This document shows, piece by piece, positions 1 to 7,999 of a stretch of 29,953 nt of DNA; positions within the stretch are counted from its first letter, which is position 1; each line of letters opens with the position of its first letter. Source of the stretch: JABCPH02 sp963524305. Its GTDB lineage: Bacteria; Fusobacteriota; Fusobacteriia; Fusobacteriales; Leptotrichiaceae. The DNA lies in NCBI GenBank assembly GCA_963524305.1, contig CAURGH010000022.1, positions 1-29,953 on the forward strand, written 5' to 3'. The translations under genes and the position numbers were made by a program. Under the pieces are notes generated by a model. The model was not told where the DNA came from, did not search any database, and was given only the letters and a program-made list of their open reading frames with translations.

Positions 1-22
1 AACGAACGAACGAACGAACGAA
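1..22 (+). repeat. AACG tandem tetranucleotide tract inside hsdS
   Basis: Five perfect AACG units plus AA open the window, so the true tract may be longer upstream. In the hsdS frame it encodes repeating Arg-Thr-Asn-Glu. Both other frames reach a TAA just downstream (29-31 and 40-42), so a change of one or two units would end translation directly after the tract. Three units (12 bp) would only add or remove four residues in the spacer helix. Confidence 0.9.
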
Positions 23-674
23 AATTACTAAACAATATTTAAGATTAATTGATGAAGCAGCGGAAGTTGCTGGAGTTAATGTAAGTTATGAAGTTGAATG
101 GAAAACATTGGGAGAAATAGCAGTTGGTAATTTGACATATGGTTCAGGAGCTTCAGCTATTGAGTATGATGGAGAAGTAAGATATGTAAGAATAACAGAT
201 ATTGATATTAATGGGAATTTAAAAGAAGAAAAATTTTCTCCAAGTGAAGTTGAAGAAAAATATTTTTTAAATTATGGAGATATATTATTTGCTAGAAGTG
301 GAGCAACAGTAGGTAAGAATTATATTCATCAAACTGAAGAAAAATCAATATATGCAGGATATTTAATTAGATTAATTGTTAATCAGAAATTGGCATTAGC
401 AAAATATATTTATCATTGCATAAATACGACAGAATATTTTAAATTTGTAGAGAATACAAAGAGTAATGGTTCTCAACCTAATATAAATGCAAAGCAATAT
501 TCTGATTTTAAAATTCTACTACCTCCACTGCCAGTACAAGAGTATATCGTATTAATTTTAGATAAATTTGACACTTTAGTTAATGATTTATCACAGGGTT
601 TACCAAAAGAAATAGAACTAAGACAAAAACAGTATGAATATTATAGGGAAAAATTATTGAATTTTGAAAAATAG
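3..674 (+). CDS. hsdS: Type I restriction-modification specificity subunit HsdS, 3' part
   Basis: DNA-recognition subunit of a type I restriction-modification complex; it sets the target for methylation by HsdM and cleavage by HsdR. Only the distal part is in the window. The frame is open from base 3, so the gene begins upstream. A TTG at 108 is only an internal codon: the stretch before it encodes spacer helix plus EVEWKTLGEIAV, the usual entry into a target recognition domain. The body (YVRITDIDINGNL, GDILFARSGATVGK, GSQPNINAKQYSDFKI, LPPLPVQEYIV) is a classic second recognition domain. It ends in the conserved coiled-coil EIELRQKQYEYYREKLLNF. hsdR starts 38 bp later. HsdM is expected upstream, outside the window. 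The family call is secure; the target sequence cannot be read from the sequence. Confidence 0.93.
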   Translation, partial: RTNERTKITKQYLRLIDEAAEVAGVNVSYEVEWKTLGEIAVGNLTYGSGASAIEYDGEVRYVRITDIDINGNLKEEKFSPSEVEEKYFLNYGDILFARSGATVGKNYIHQTEEKSIYAGYLIRLIVNQKLALAKYIYHCINTTEYFKFVENTKSNGSQPNINAKQYSDFKILLPPLPVQEYIVLILDKFDTLVNDLSQGLPKEIELRQKQYEYYREKLLNFEK

Positions 675-712
675 ATATTTAAAAAGGGGGAAGATAAAGG
701 AAGTGAGTTTAA

Positions 713-3700
713 ATGTCGGAAAAAAGTACGATTTATGAAAGATCAACAATTGCTGAGATGACGAATGGAATTATTTTAGCTAATTATGAAGAAATACTTC
801 AAGTTCAAGATACATATCAAAGTGAAAAAGAACTTGAAGATGGGATGATAAGGGATTTAGAAAGTCAAGGGTATGAAAGATTTTATGGGAAGACATCAGA
901 GGAACTTTATAAAAATTTGAAGATTCAAATTGAAAGATTAAATAAAGTTGCTTTTACAGATAAAGAATGGGAAAGATTTTTAGTGGAATATCTTGATTGT
1001 CCAAATGACGGAATGATTGAAAAAACTAGAAAGATTCAGGAAAATCATATCTATGATTTTATTTTTGATGACGGGCATTTGAAAAATATAAAAATTATTG
1101 ATAAAAAAAATATACATAATAACATTTTACAAGTTTGTAATCAAATTAAGCAAAAAGGTAAGCATAAAAATCGTTATGATGTAACAGTATTGGTTAATGG
1201 ATTGCCGCTTGTTCATATAGAATTGAAAAAACGTGGAGTAAGTCTTCATGAGGCATTTAGTCAGATTGATAGATACGGCAAGGAAAGCTTCAATGCTGAA
1301 AATTCACTTTATAAATTTGTTCAGATTTTTGTAATTTCAAATGGAACTTATACTCGTTATTTTGCAAATACTACGGCACAGAATAAAAATCATTATGAAT
1401 TTACATGTGAGTGGGCAGATGCGAAAAATAAAGTTATTAGAGATCTTAAAGATTTTACAGCAACATTTTTTGAAAAGCGAACTATTTTAGAAGTTTTGAC
1501 AAAATATTGTGTTTTTGATTCAAATGATATTTTGCTAATAATGCGACCTTATCAAATAGCAGCAACTGAACGAATTTTGTGGAAGATAGAATCTAGTTAC
1601 CAAAATAAGAAATCTGGGAAAATTGAAGCTGGAGGATTTATTTGGCATACTACAGGTTCAGGAAAAACTTTGACTTCTTTTAAAACGGCAAAACTTGCTA
1701 CAGAACTTGAATATATTGATAAAGTGTTTTTTGTGGTTGATAGAAAAGACTTGGATTATCAGACAATGAAGGAATATCAAAAATTTCAGCCTGATAGTGT
1801 AAATGGTAGTAAAGATACAAAAGAACTTAAACGAAGTATTGAAAAACAAGATAATAAAATAGTTGTTACAACAATCCAAAAATTAAATGAATTTGTCAAA
1901 AAAAATCCAAGCCATGAAATTTACGATAAACATTGTGTCATAATTTATGATGAATGTCATCGTTCACAATTTGGAGATGCACAAAAAAATATTAGGAAAT
2001 CTTTTAAAAATTATTATCAGTTTGGATTTACAGGAACACCAATTTTTCCTGAAAATTCTCTTGGAAGTGATACAACAGCTGGAATTTTTGGAGCTCAATT
2101 ACATAGTTATGTTATAACAGATGCTATTCGTGATAAAAAAGTTTTAAAATTTAAAGTGGATTATAATGATATTAGGGCAAAATTTAAAGCGGCTGAAACA
2201 GAAACAAATGATAAAAAGCTCAAGGAACTTGAAAAAAGAATGTTGTTACATCCTGAGAGAATTTCTAAAATAGTAGAATATATTTTAAAAGTATATAATA
2301 CAAAAACTCATAGAAATGAATACTATAATATAAAACAGAAACGGCTAAACGGGTTTAATGCTATGTTTGCTGTTCAAAGTGTAGAAGCGGCAAAACTTTA
2401 TTATGAAGAATTTCAAAAACAGCAAAAAAATTTGCCTGAAGAAAAAAGACTGAAAGTAGCGATAATTTATAGTTTTGCTGCGAATGAAGAGCGGAATGCG
2501 ATAGGAGATATTCCTGATGAAAATTTTGAGCCAAGTGCAATGGAATCGACAGCGAAAGAATTTTTGGATAAAGTGATATCTGATTACAACGATTATTTTA
2601 AAACAAATTTTTCAACAAATGGAAGTGAATTTCAGAATTATTATAAAGATTTGTCTAAAAAGGTTAAGGATAAAAAAATTGATATTTTAATTGTTGTGGG
2701 AATGTTTTTGACAGGATTTGATGCACCAACATTAAATACTTTGTTTGTTGATAAGAATTTGAGATACCACGGATTAATTCAAGCGTTTTCAAGAACAAAC
2801 CGTATTTTGAATAAAGTTAAAACTTTTGGAAATATTGTGTGTTTTAGGGATTTGGAAAAGGCTACAAAAAATGCTATTAAAACTTTTGGAGATGAGAATA
2901 GTGTAAATATAATTCTTGAAAAAAGTTATAACGACTATATAAAGGGATTTAAAGATGAGGAAACAGGAAAATCAGTAAAAGGATATGTAGATTTATGTAA
3001 TGAAATAGTTGAAAAATTTCCAAAGCCTGTTGAAATTGAAAAAAATCAAGATAAAAAGGAATTTGCAGAATTATTTGGAGAATTGCTTAAAACAGAAAAT
3101 ATACTTAAGAATTTCGATGAATTTGAAAATTTTGAGAAAATTATATCTGATAGACAAATGCAGGATATGAAGAGTGTTTATGTGGATATTTGTGAAGAAA
3201 TAAGAAATGCTGGAAAAGATGATAGTAACGAAGAAGGAATTGATTTTTCTGATATTGAATTTCAAATTGATTTACTTAAAACAGATGAAATTAATTTAGA
3301 TTATATTTTAGAGTTAATTTTAGAAAAGACAAAAGAACACGATGATATTGAAACATTAAAATCTGAAATAAGAAGAGTTATACGTACAAGTTTAGGAACT
3401 AGAGCGAAAGAAAATTTAGTTATAAATTTTATTAATAAAACAGATTTAAAAAAATTGAAAAATAATGGAGAAATTCTTGATGCTTTTTATAAATATGCAA
3501 AAGAAGAAAAGAAGGAAAAAATTGATGAATTAGTTAAAAATGAGAATTTAAAGGAAGATTCTAGAAGATTCATTGAAAAATCTATAAATAAAGGTTTTGT
3601 TGATTATGCTGGTTCTGAATTAGACAGTATTCTTCCGCCAACTTCACGAAGAAAAGGGGCAAGAGAGGTTAAAAAACAATCTGTATTAGAGAAAATACAG

Positions 3701-3730
3701 AAAATAGTAGAAATTTTTATAGGAATATAA
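713..3730 (+). CDS. hsdR: Type I restriction endonuclease subunit R
   Basis: Motor and nuclease subunit of the type I restriction complex; it translocates unmodified DNA with ATP and cleaves at a distance. The 1005 residues match the usual family length. The N-terminal nuclease domain carries the E-x-K motif in PLVHIELKKRG (E170, K172). The SF2 translocase follows: Walker A GSGKT at 315-319, DECH at 413-416, TGTP at 440-443, and a later helicase lobe with FLTGFDAPTLNTLFVDK and QAFSRTNRI. The C-terminal roughly 250 residues are charged and helical, as expected for the HsdM/HsdS-binding region. The ATG at 713 follows an AAGGAAGTGAG stretch. No frameshift or missing motif is seen, so the nuclease arm looks functional. 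It is probably cotranscribed with hsdS. Confidence 0.96.
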   Translation: MSEKSTIYERSTIAEMTNGIILANYEEILQVQDTYQSEKELEDGMIRDLESQGYERFYGKTSEELYKNLKIQIERLNKVAFTDKEWERFLVEYLDCPNDGMIEKTRKIQENHIYDFIFDDGHLKNIKIIDKKNIHNNILQVCNQIKQKGKHKNRYDVTVLVNGLPLVHIELKKRGVSLHEAFSQIDRYGKESFNAENSLYKFVQIFVISNGTYTRYFANTTAQNKNHYEFTCEWADAKNKVIRDLKDFTATFFEKRTILEVLTKYCVFDSNDILLIMRPYQIAATERILWKIESSYQNKKSGKIEAGGFIWHTTGSGKTLTSFKTAKLATELEYIDKVFFVVDRKDLDYQTMKEYQKFQPDSVNGSKDTKELKRSIEKQDNKIVVTTIQKLNEFVKKNPSHEIYDKHCVIIYDECHRSQFGDAQKNIRKSFKNYYQFGFTGTPIFPENSLGSDTTAGIFGAQLHSYVITDAIRDKKVLKFKVDYNDIRAKFKAAETETNDKKLKELEKRMLLHPERISKIVEYILKVYNTKTHRNEYYNIKQKRLNGFNAMFAVQSVEAAKLYYEEFQKQQKNLPEEKRLKVAIIYSFAANEERNAIGDIPDENFEPSAMESTAKEFLDKVISDYNDYFKTNFSTNGSEFQNYYKDLSKKVKDKKIDILIVVGMFLTGFDAPTLNTLFVDKNLRYHGLIQAFSRTNRILNKVKTFGNIVCFRDLEKATKNAIKTFGDENSVNIILEKSYNDYIKGFKDEETGKSVKGYVDLCNEIVEKFPKPVEIEKNQDKKEFAELFGELLKTENILKNFDEFENFEKIISDRQMQDMKSVYVDICEEIRNAGKDDSNEEGIDFSDIEFQIDLLKTDEINLDYILELILEKTKEHDDIETLKSEIRRVIRTSLGTRAKENLVINFINKTDLKKLKNNGEILDAFYKYAKEEKKEKIDELVKNENLKEDSRRFIEKSINKGFVDYAGSELDSILPPTSRRKGAREVKKQSVLEKIQKIVEIFIGI

Positions 3731-3825
3731 GATAACAAATTTATTGATTATATCAGATATTTATGATTTAAATTATAGAAATGTACCATTATTGAATCAA
3801 AATACATAATCTCAAACTTTCAAAT

Positions 3826-3859
3826 AAAAAACTCCACTCTAAAACGAATGGAGTTTTTT
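3826..3859. terminator. Bidirectional terminator between hsdR and fucO
   Basis: AAAAAACTCCA (3826-3836) pairs perfectly with TGGAGTTTTTT (3849-3859), an 11-bp stem with a 12-nt loop. The A-run on one side and T-run on the other suit termination of both convergent genes. The 3731-3825 stretch before it holds nothing recognisable. Confidence 0.85.
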
Positions 3860-3865
3860 GATAAA

Positions 3866-5014
3866 TTACAATAATTTTTTATAAAGTTCTTTTATTTCTT
3901 CCAAGTTTGTATCACGTGGATTTCCACCAGTACAGACATCATTTAAAGCTGATTCGGCAATAAAATCCAAATCTTTTATGTCCATTATCCCCTTTAAATT
4001 TTCAGGAATATTTACATCGTGTGCCAATTGTCTTACAGCATCTATTGCTGCTTTTCTATATTCTTCGGGAGCCATTCTTTTAGTATGGTTTATTCCAAAA
4101 GCTTTTGCTATTTCTCTAAATTTTTCTCCTGTATATTCAGCATTATATTCCATTACAGTTGGTAAAATTATAGCGTTTGCAACACCGTGCGGAGTTCCGT
4201 AAAATGCTCCTAGAGGATGAGCCATTGAGTGTACGATTCCAAGTCCCACATTTGAGAATCCCATTCCTGCTAAATATGAGGCAAGAGCCATTTTTTCTTT
4301 AGCTTCTTCGTCATTTTCCACAGCTTTTCTCAAATATTTTGCTATTAATTCGATCGCTTTTAAATGGAACATGTCTGTCATTTCCCAAGCAGCTTTTGTT
4401 GTAAATCCTTCGATTGCGTGAGTTAGTGCATCAAGTCCAGTTGCAGCTGTCAATTCTTTTGGCATTGTCATCATCATTCCTGGGTCAACTATTGCAACTA
4501 TTGGCATATCGTGCGGGTCAACACAGACAAATTTTCTATTTTTTTCAACATCAGTTATAACATAATTTATTGTAACTTCGGCAGCTGTTCCAGCTGTAGT
4601 TGCAACTGCGATAATTGGAACGCATTTATTTTTTGTATCTGCAACTCCTTCAAGACTTCGTACATCAGAAAATTCAGGATTATTTATAATAATTGCTACA
4701 GCTTTGGCACAATCCATAGCAGAACCTCCACCAATTGCAATAATATAATCTGCACCACTTTCTTTAAATTTTTCAACTCCAGCTTTTACATTTTCAATCG
4801 TAGGATTTTGTTGAACATCAGAAAATATTAAATATTCCAAATTAGCTTTATCAAGCACATCAGTAATTTTTTTAGCTGCTCCAGCCTTAATTAATCCAGG
4901 ATCTGTACAAATAAAAGCCTTTTTGAATTTATTTTTTTCCACTTCACTTGGAATATATTCAATTGCTCCAAATCCATGATAAGATACTTCATTTAAAACG
5001 ATACGGTTAGCCAT
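3866..5014 (-). CDS. fucO: Iron-containing alcohol dehydrogenase, lactaldehyde reductase (FucO) type
   Basis: Group III metal-dependent alcohol dehydrogenase. Along its 382 residues it follows E. coli FucO, which interconverts lactaldehyde and 1,2-propanediol with NAD(H). The start MANRIVLNE is FucO-like. The nucleotide-binding GGGSAMDCAK lies at 95-104, then TTAGTAAEVTINYVITD (139-155). The iron ligands fall at D195, H199 (GLDALTHAIEG), H262 and H276 (TPHG), one residue offset from E. coli FucO. The C-terminus DDVCTGGNPR-like segment is also conserved. The start has AAGGAAGTG 8 nt upstream, and a strong promoter lies behind it. No fucose or propanediol genes adjoin it, so the physiological substrate is open; butanol-type activity is an alternative. 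It is divergent from an aldo/keto reductase and may share its control. Confidence 0.9.
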   Translation of the reverse strand: MANRIVLNEVSYHGFGAIEYIPSEVEKNKFKKAFICTDPGLIKAGAAKKITDVLDKANLEYLIFSDVQQNPTIENVKAGVEKFKESGADYIIAIGGGSAMDCAKAVAIIINNPEFSDVRSLEGVADTKNKCVPIIAVATTAGTAAEVTINYVITDVEKNRKFVCVDPHDMPIVAIVDPGMMMTMPKELTAATGLDALTHAIEGFTTKAAWEMTDMFHLKAIELIAKYLRKAVENDEEAKEKMALASYLAGMGFSNVGLGIVHSMAHPLGAFYGTPHGVANAIILPTVMEYNAEYTGEKFREIAKAFGINHTKRMAPEEYRKAAIDAVRQLAHDVNIPENLKGIMDIKDLDFIAESALNDVCTGGNPRDTNLEEIKELYKKLL

Positions 5015-5073
5015 AACAAGTCACTTCCTTTTATTATAAAAAAATTTTTAATTCTTTATTTTTCTCTAATATA

Positions 5074-5101
5074 ATTGTAGCTCAAAAATTTTTGTTGTCA
5101 A
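5074..5101 (-). promoter_or_regulatory. Promoter of the fucO-like gene
   Basis: On the minus strand, TTGACA (5096-5101) and TACAAT (5074-5079) are separated by 16 bp. This is the best sigma-70-type match in the divergent region and gives an untranslated leader of about 50 nt. Confidence 0.75.
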
Positions 5102-5126
5102 GGTTAAAAGGATGTTGTATTTAATA

Positions 5127-5155
5127 TTGCAATTTATGATGGATAATTTTATAGT
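5127..5155 (+). promoter_or_regulatory. Promoter of the aldo/keto reductase
   Basis: TTGCAA (5127-5132), 17 bp, TATAGT (5150-5155). It sits back to back with the fucO promoter, 25 bp from the latter's -35 box, so one bound regulator could affect both. The leader to the ATG at 5288 is then about 125 nt; nothing else recognisable is in it. Confidence 0.5.
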
Positions 5156-5287
5156 ATGTGTTTTAGTTATAGTGAATTTGCAAAATTGATATTAGACTTC
5201 AGAGGAAAAAATTGATAAAATAAGTTCAAGAAAATTAAAAGTACAACTGTAATTAAAAAATTATATATAAAATTAGGAGGAAATATT

Positions 5288-6130
5288 ATGAAATACGTAA
5301 CTTTAAACAATGGAGTAAAAATGCCAATATTAGGATTCGGAGTATTTCAAATTGATGATATGAAAGAATGCGAGGAAGCGGTTTACAATGCGTTAAAGGC
5401 AGGATATAGATTAATTGATACGGCTGCAGCATACGGAAATGAAGAGGCAGTGGGAAGAGCTATAAAAAGAAGCGGTATACCGAGGGAAGAAATTTTTGTT
5501 ACAACAAAATTATGGGTAAATGATGTAAATTATGAAAAGGCAAAATTAGCATTTGAAACATCTTTAAAAAAATTGGATTTGGAATATATTGATTTATATC
5601 TGATACATCAGCCATTTAATGATATTTATGGAGCTTGGAGAGCAATGACGGAATTATACAAGGAAGGGAAAATAAAGGCAATTGGTGTAAGTAATTTTTA
5701 TCCTGACAGACTTGTTGATTTTATTTTGAATAATGAAATAGTTCCTGCTGTAAATCAGGTGGAAACACATCCTTTCAATCAGCAGGTTAAAGCAAATGAA
5801 ATAATGAAGGAATATGGAGTTCAAATAGAATCATGGGGACCTTTTGCAGAAGGAAAAAATGGAATATTTACAAATGAAATTTTGTCTGGAATTGGTAAAA
5901 AATATAACAAATCTGTGGCTCAGGTAATTTTAAGATGGCTAATTCAGAGAGATGTAGTTGTAATACCAAAATCAGTCAGAAAAGAAAGAATTGAAGAAAA
6001 TTTTAATGTATTTGACTTTGAATTGAACAGTGAGGATATGGAGAAAATATCTGAACTTGATAAAAAAGAAAGTTTATTTTTAAACCATGATGATGTGGAA
6101 ATAGTAAAATGGCTTAATGGAAGAAAATAA
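5288..6130 (+). CDS. Aldo/keto reductase (2,5-diketo-gluconate reductase-like)
   Basis: Cytoplasmic NADPH-dependent (beta/alpha)8-barrel reductase of small carbonyl compounds. The 280 residues match the bacterial AKR5-type length. The full catalytic tetrad is visible: D44 and Y49 in LIDTAAAYGNEEAVG, K74 in VTTKLWV, and H107 in YLIHQPF. The pyridine nucleotide signature IPKSVRKERIEEN is near residue 225-240. The ATG follows AGGAGG (5275-5280) by 7 nt. It is divergent from fucO; together they could reduce hydroxy-aldehydes such as lactaldehyde or methylglyoxal, which is an inference from adjacency. The substrate cannot be told from the sequence. The LysR gene is convergent with it and may or may not control it. 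Confidence 0.92.
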   Translation: MKYVTLNNGVKMPILGFGVFQIDDMKECEEAVYNALKAGYRLIDTAAAYGNEEAVGRAIKRSGIPREEIFVTTKLWVNDVNYEKAKLAFETSLKKLDLEYIDLYLIHQPFNDIYGAWRAMTELYKEGKIKAIGVSNFYPDRLVDFILNNEIVPAVNQVETHPFNQQVKANEIMKEYGVQIESWGPFAEGKNGIFTNEILSGIGKKYNKSVAQVILRWLIQRDVVVIPKSVRKERIEENFNVFDFELNSEDMEKISELDKKESLFLNHDDVEIVKWLNGRK

Positions 6131-6136
6131 TAAAAT

Positions 6137-6217
6137 GGAGCTGTCTCAAAATTGTAAAATTTTAAATAATTCATTTACATTGTTTTTAAATTTTCTTTTT
6201 GAGACAACCTCTTTTTT
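6137..6217. terminator. Long-loop bidirectional terminator, AKR/LysR
   Basis: TGTCTCAAAA (6142-6151) is a perfect inverse of TTTTGAGACA (6197-6206). An outer GAG/CTC pair and a T-run (6212-6217) follow. The 45-nt interior is AT-rich with possible nested pairing. It lies exactly between the convergent AKR and LysR stop codons. A short inverted-repeat element is an alternative reading. Confidence 0.6.
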
Positions 6218-7067
6218 AAGAATCTTTACTAAAACTATCAAATATTTTTTTTATTTCATTTTTTATATTTTTCTTACAAATACAGTAAAATGTCATTTTT
6301 GCTTCTTTATCAATAATCGGAATTGAAATATTATTTTTAAAATTATCTTCACGTTCAAGTGTGAAATTTGAACGGAAATGCAGTAGATTTTGCATTTCAG
6401 CTAATTCCTGATAAATAATCCTGTCACTTTGGATAAGGAAGTTCATATTAGGCATTTTTTCTAAAACTACATCCTTCCATATTCCTATTGGATTGAATAA
6501 GAGCATCCTGTCATCTGTAATATCTGAAAAATGTATTTCTTTCTTTTTAGCCAGCGGATGACTTAGAGGAACTGATAAAAATAATTGTTCAGTTTTGTAT
6601 TTTATGCAGAAAAATTCAGAATTATCAGTAGGCTCAGAAAGAATAATCATCTGATAACTGTCATTTTTAAGTTTTTCAAATAACTGAAGATTATTTTCTA
6701 TTTTATGAAGAATATATTTTTCAGGATAAAATCTTCCAAATAATGAAATCATATCCCACAATGGAGCCGGAGCACATGAACCGATTGAAAAATTATTTAG
6801 AACCTGATTATTTTTATTAACTTTTTTTTCCATTTCATCTACAAGATTCAATATTTTTTCTGCGTACTGGATAACAGTTTTTCCATTTTCATTTAATTCC
6901 ATCTTATTTTTTTTCCTGTCAAAAAGTTCAACCCCCAAAGTTTTTTCCAGCTTTTGTATCGAACGGGAAAGGGCAGGCTGTGAAATATACAATTCTTCAG
7001 CTGCCTTTGATAATGTTCCATATGTTGCAAACGCAATAAGCTGTTTTAGTTGTTCCAATTCTATCAT
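6216..7067 (-). CDS. LysR-family transcriptional regulator
   Basis: DNA-binding regulator with an N-terminal winged helix-turn-helix (residues 1-60: LEQLKQLIAFATYGTLSKAAEELYISQPALSRSIQKLEKTLGVELFDR) that fits LysR proteins closely; read here as separate motifs LSKAAEELYISQPALSRSIQ and LGVELFDR. A roughly 200-residue ligand-binding domain follows; its effector is not recognisable. I start at the ATG at 7067 rather than the upstream GTG at 7076, because that GTG is part of the ribosome binding site (GAGGTG). This gives 283 residues. A TATAAT at 7110-7115 (minus strand) may be its -10 box, without a good -35. It is divergent from the TMEM175-like gene, the usual geometry for a LysR target. It is convergent with the aldo/keto reductase. 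Confidence 0.9.
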   Translation of the reverse strand: MIELEQLKQLIAFATYGTLSKAAEELYISQPALSRSIQKLEKTLGVELFDRKKNKMELNENGKTVIQYAEKILNLVDEMEKKVNKNNQVLNNFSIGSCAPAPLWDMISLFGRFYPEKYILHKIENNLQLFEKLKNDSYQMIILSEPTDNSEFFCIKYKTEQLFLSVPLSHPLAKKKEIHFSDITDDRMLLFNPIGIWKDVVLEKMPNMNFLIQSDRIIYQELAEMQNLLHFRSNFTLEREDNFKNNISIPIIDKEAKMTFYCICKKNIKNEIKKIFDSFSKDS

Positions 7068-7231
7068 ATAAATCACCTCATATAATTTTTATTTCTAGTA
7101 TGCATTTTAATTATAGCACATTTTGTAGACGGTATTGTACTTTTATCTTAAATTTTAGTATTATAACTATATATAAAGATAAGGAAATAAAAATAAGAAA
7201 ATGAAGGAGATTATATATGAAAAACTGAAAA

Positions 7232-7260
7232 TTGAAATTCCTACTGATTTATGATACAAT
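7232..7260 (+). promoter_or_regulatory. Promoter of the TMEM175-like gene
   Basis: TTGAAA (7232-7237), 17 bp, TACAAT (7255-7260). Because the -10 box overlaps a possible upstream start at 7251, it supports the later ATG at 7296. It lies in the LysR divergent region. Confidence 0.6.
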
Positions 7261-7295
7261 TGTACTATTATAAAATCATGGAATGGAGTTTAACT

Positions 7296-7883
7296 ATGAA
7301 TAAAGAAAGATTGGCAGCTTTTATGGATGCCGTACTTGCAATTATTATGACAATTCTCATATTAGAGCTGAAAAAGCCTGAAACAGCAACTTTAAAAGCC
7401 CTTTGGAATTTAAGAGTAAATTTTTTTGCATATACGCTTTCATTTTTCTGGCTTGGAACAATGTGGGTAAATCTGCATAATGAATGGCATAAAATAAAAT
7501 ACATTACACCGGCAGTTGTCTGGGCAAACGTAGTTTTACTGTTTTTTTCTTCGTTTTTTCCTTATGTGACTTCTTTTGTCACTTCATATTACAACAGTAG
7601 TGTAGCACAAGGATTTTATGGGATAATAGTTCTGGCTGTTACATTTTGTAATACAATTTCTGGGCATTTGATAGGAAAAGCAAATAGAAACGATGAGAAA
7701 TCACAGGAATCATTAAAAATAAGGATGAGATGGTTAAGTATTGATATAATTATAAAAATTATGGGATTAATAATATCGTGCACCTTTTATCCGCCTGCAA
7801 TGATGATAAGTGTTTATATTACTTTACTTGGAATTGTACTTCCCGCACAATATAAGGCGGCAAAAAGGAGAAGAGGAAAATAG
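7296..7883 (+). CDS. TMEM175-family (DUF1211) membrane protein, putative potassium channel
   Basis: Integral membrane protein of 195 residues. The N-terminal RLAAFMDAVLAIIMTILILE matches the RxxxFxD signature of TMEM175, whose first helix forms the pore in characterised lysosomal and bacterial K+ channels. About six hydrophobic helices are visible: residues 5-26, 40-62, 70-93, 100-122, 147-168 and 170-188. The protein ends in a basic tail (KAAKRRRGK). I choose the ATG at 7296: GGAG lies at 7285-7288, the family signature follows at once, and the promoter -10 overlaps the alternative start at 7251. It is divergent from LysR, which is its likeliest regulator. Channel activity is inferred from the family; bacterial members vary in selectivity. 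Confidence 0.85.
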   Translation: MNKERLAAFMDAVLAIIMTILILELKKPETATLKALWNLRVNFFAYTLSFFWLGTMWVNLHNEWHKIKYITPAVVWANVVLLFFSSFFPYVTSFVTSYYNSSVAQGFYGIIVLAVTFCNTISGHLIGKANRNDEKSQESLKIRMRWLSIDIIIKIMGLIISCTFYPPAMMISVYITLLGIVLPAQYKAAKRRRGK

Positions 7884-7908
7884 AAAAAGTAAATAAAAAT
7901 TGTCATTC

Positions 7909-7999
7909 TGTACTGCACCCAAAATCTTGGACACAAGATTGGAGGTGCAGTTTTTATGAGCAAATTAACAAGAAAAGATAAAATTGAAATATATGAAAG
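7909..7999 (+). mobile_element. IS3/IS150-type insertion sequence remnant (left end plus start of orfA)
   Basis: The stretch begins with TGTACTGCACCC, an IS3-family type terminal sequence. It continues through an RBS-like GGAGGTGCAG to an ATG at 7956 encoding MSKLTRKDKIEIYERK, the typical N-terminus of IS150-group OrfA. After about 15 codons the similarity stops and ybaK sequence begins. No right end, orfB or target duplication is seen. ACTGCACC (7912-7919) and GGTGCAGT (7944-7951), with inner AATCTTG/CAAGATT, form a strong hairpin followed by T5, so the scar may now terminate the upstream gene. Confidence 0.7.

Noticed and set aside
1..22. Start of a CRISPR or intergenic microsatellite
   Set aside because: The unit is 4 bp without spacers and lies within the open hsdS frame.
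108..110. TTG as start of a short separate HsdS
   Set aside because: The frame is open and family-like upstream through the repeat tract, and no ribosome binding site precedes the TTG.
4511..4831. 106-codon plus-strand frame opposite fucO
   Set aside because: It is Cys/Asn/Ser-rich low-complexity sequence antisense to well-conserved FucO codons, with no start signal.
7110..7139. Full promoter for the LysR gene
   Set aside because: TATAAT is perfect, but neither 16, 17 nor 18 bp upstream shows a recognisable -35, so only the -10 is mentioned.
7251..7295. Longer N-terminus of the TMEM175-like protein
   Set aside because: The start overlaps the predicted -10 box; the ATG at 7296 has GGAG at a suitable distance and begins right before the family signature.
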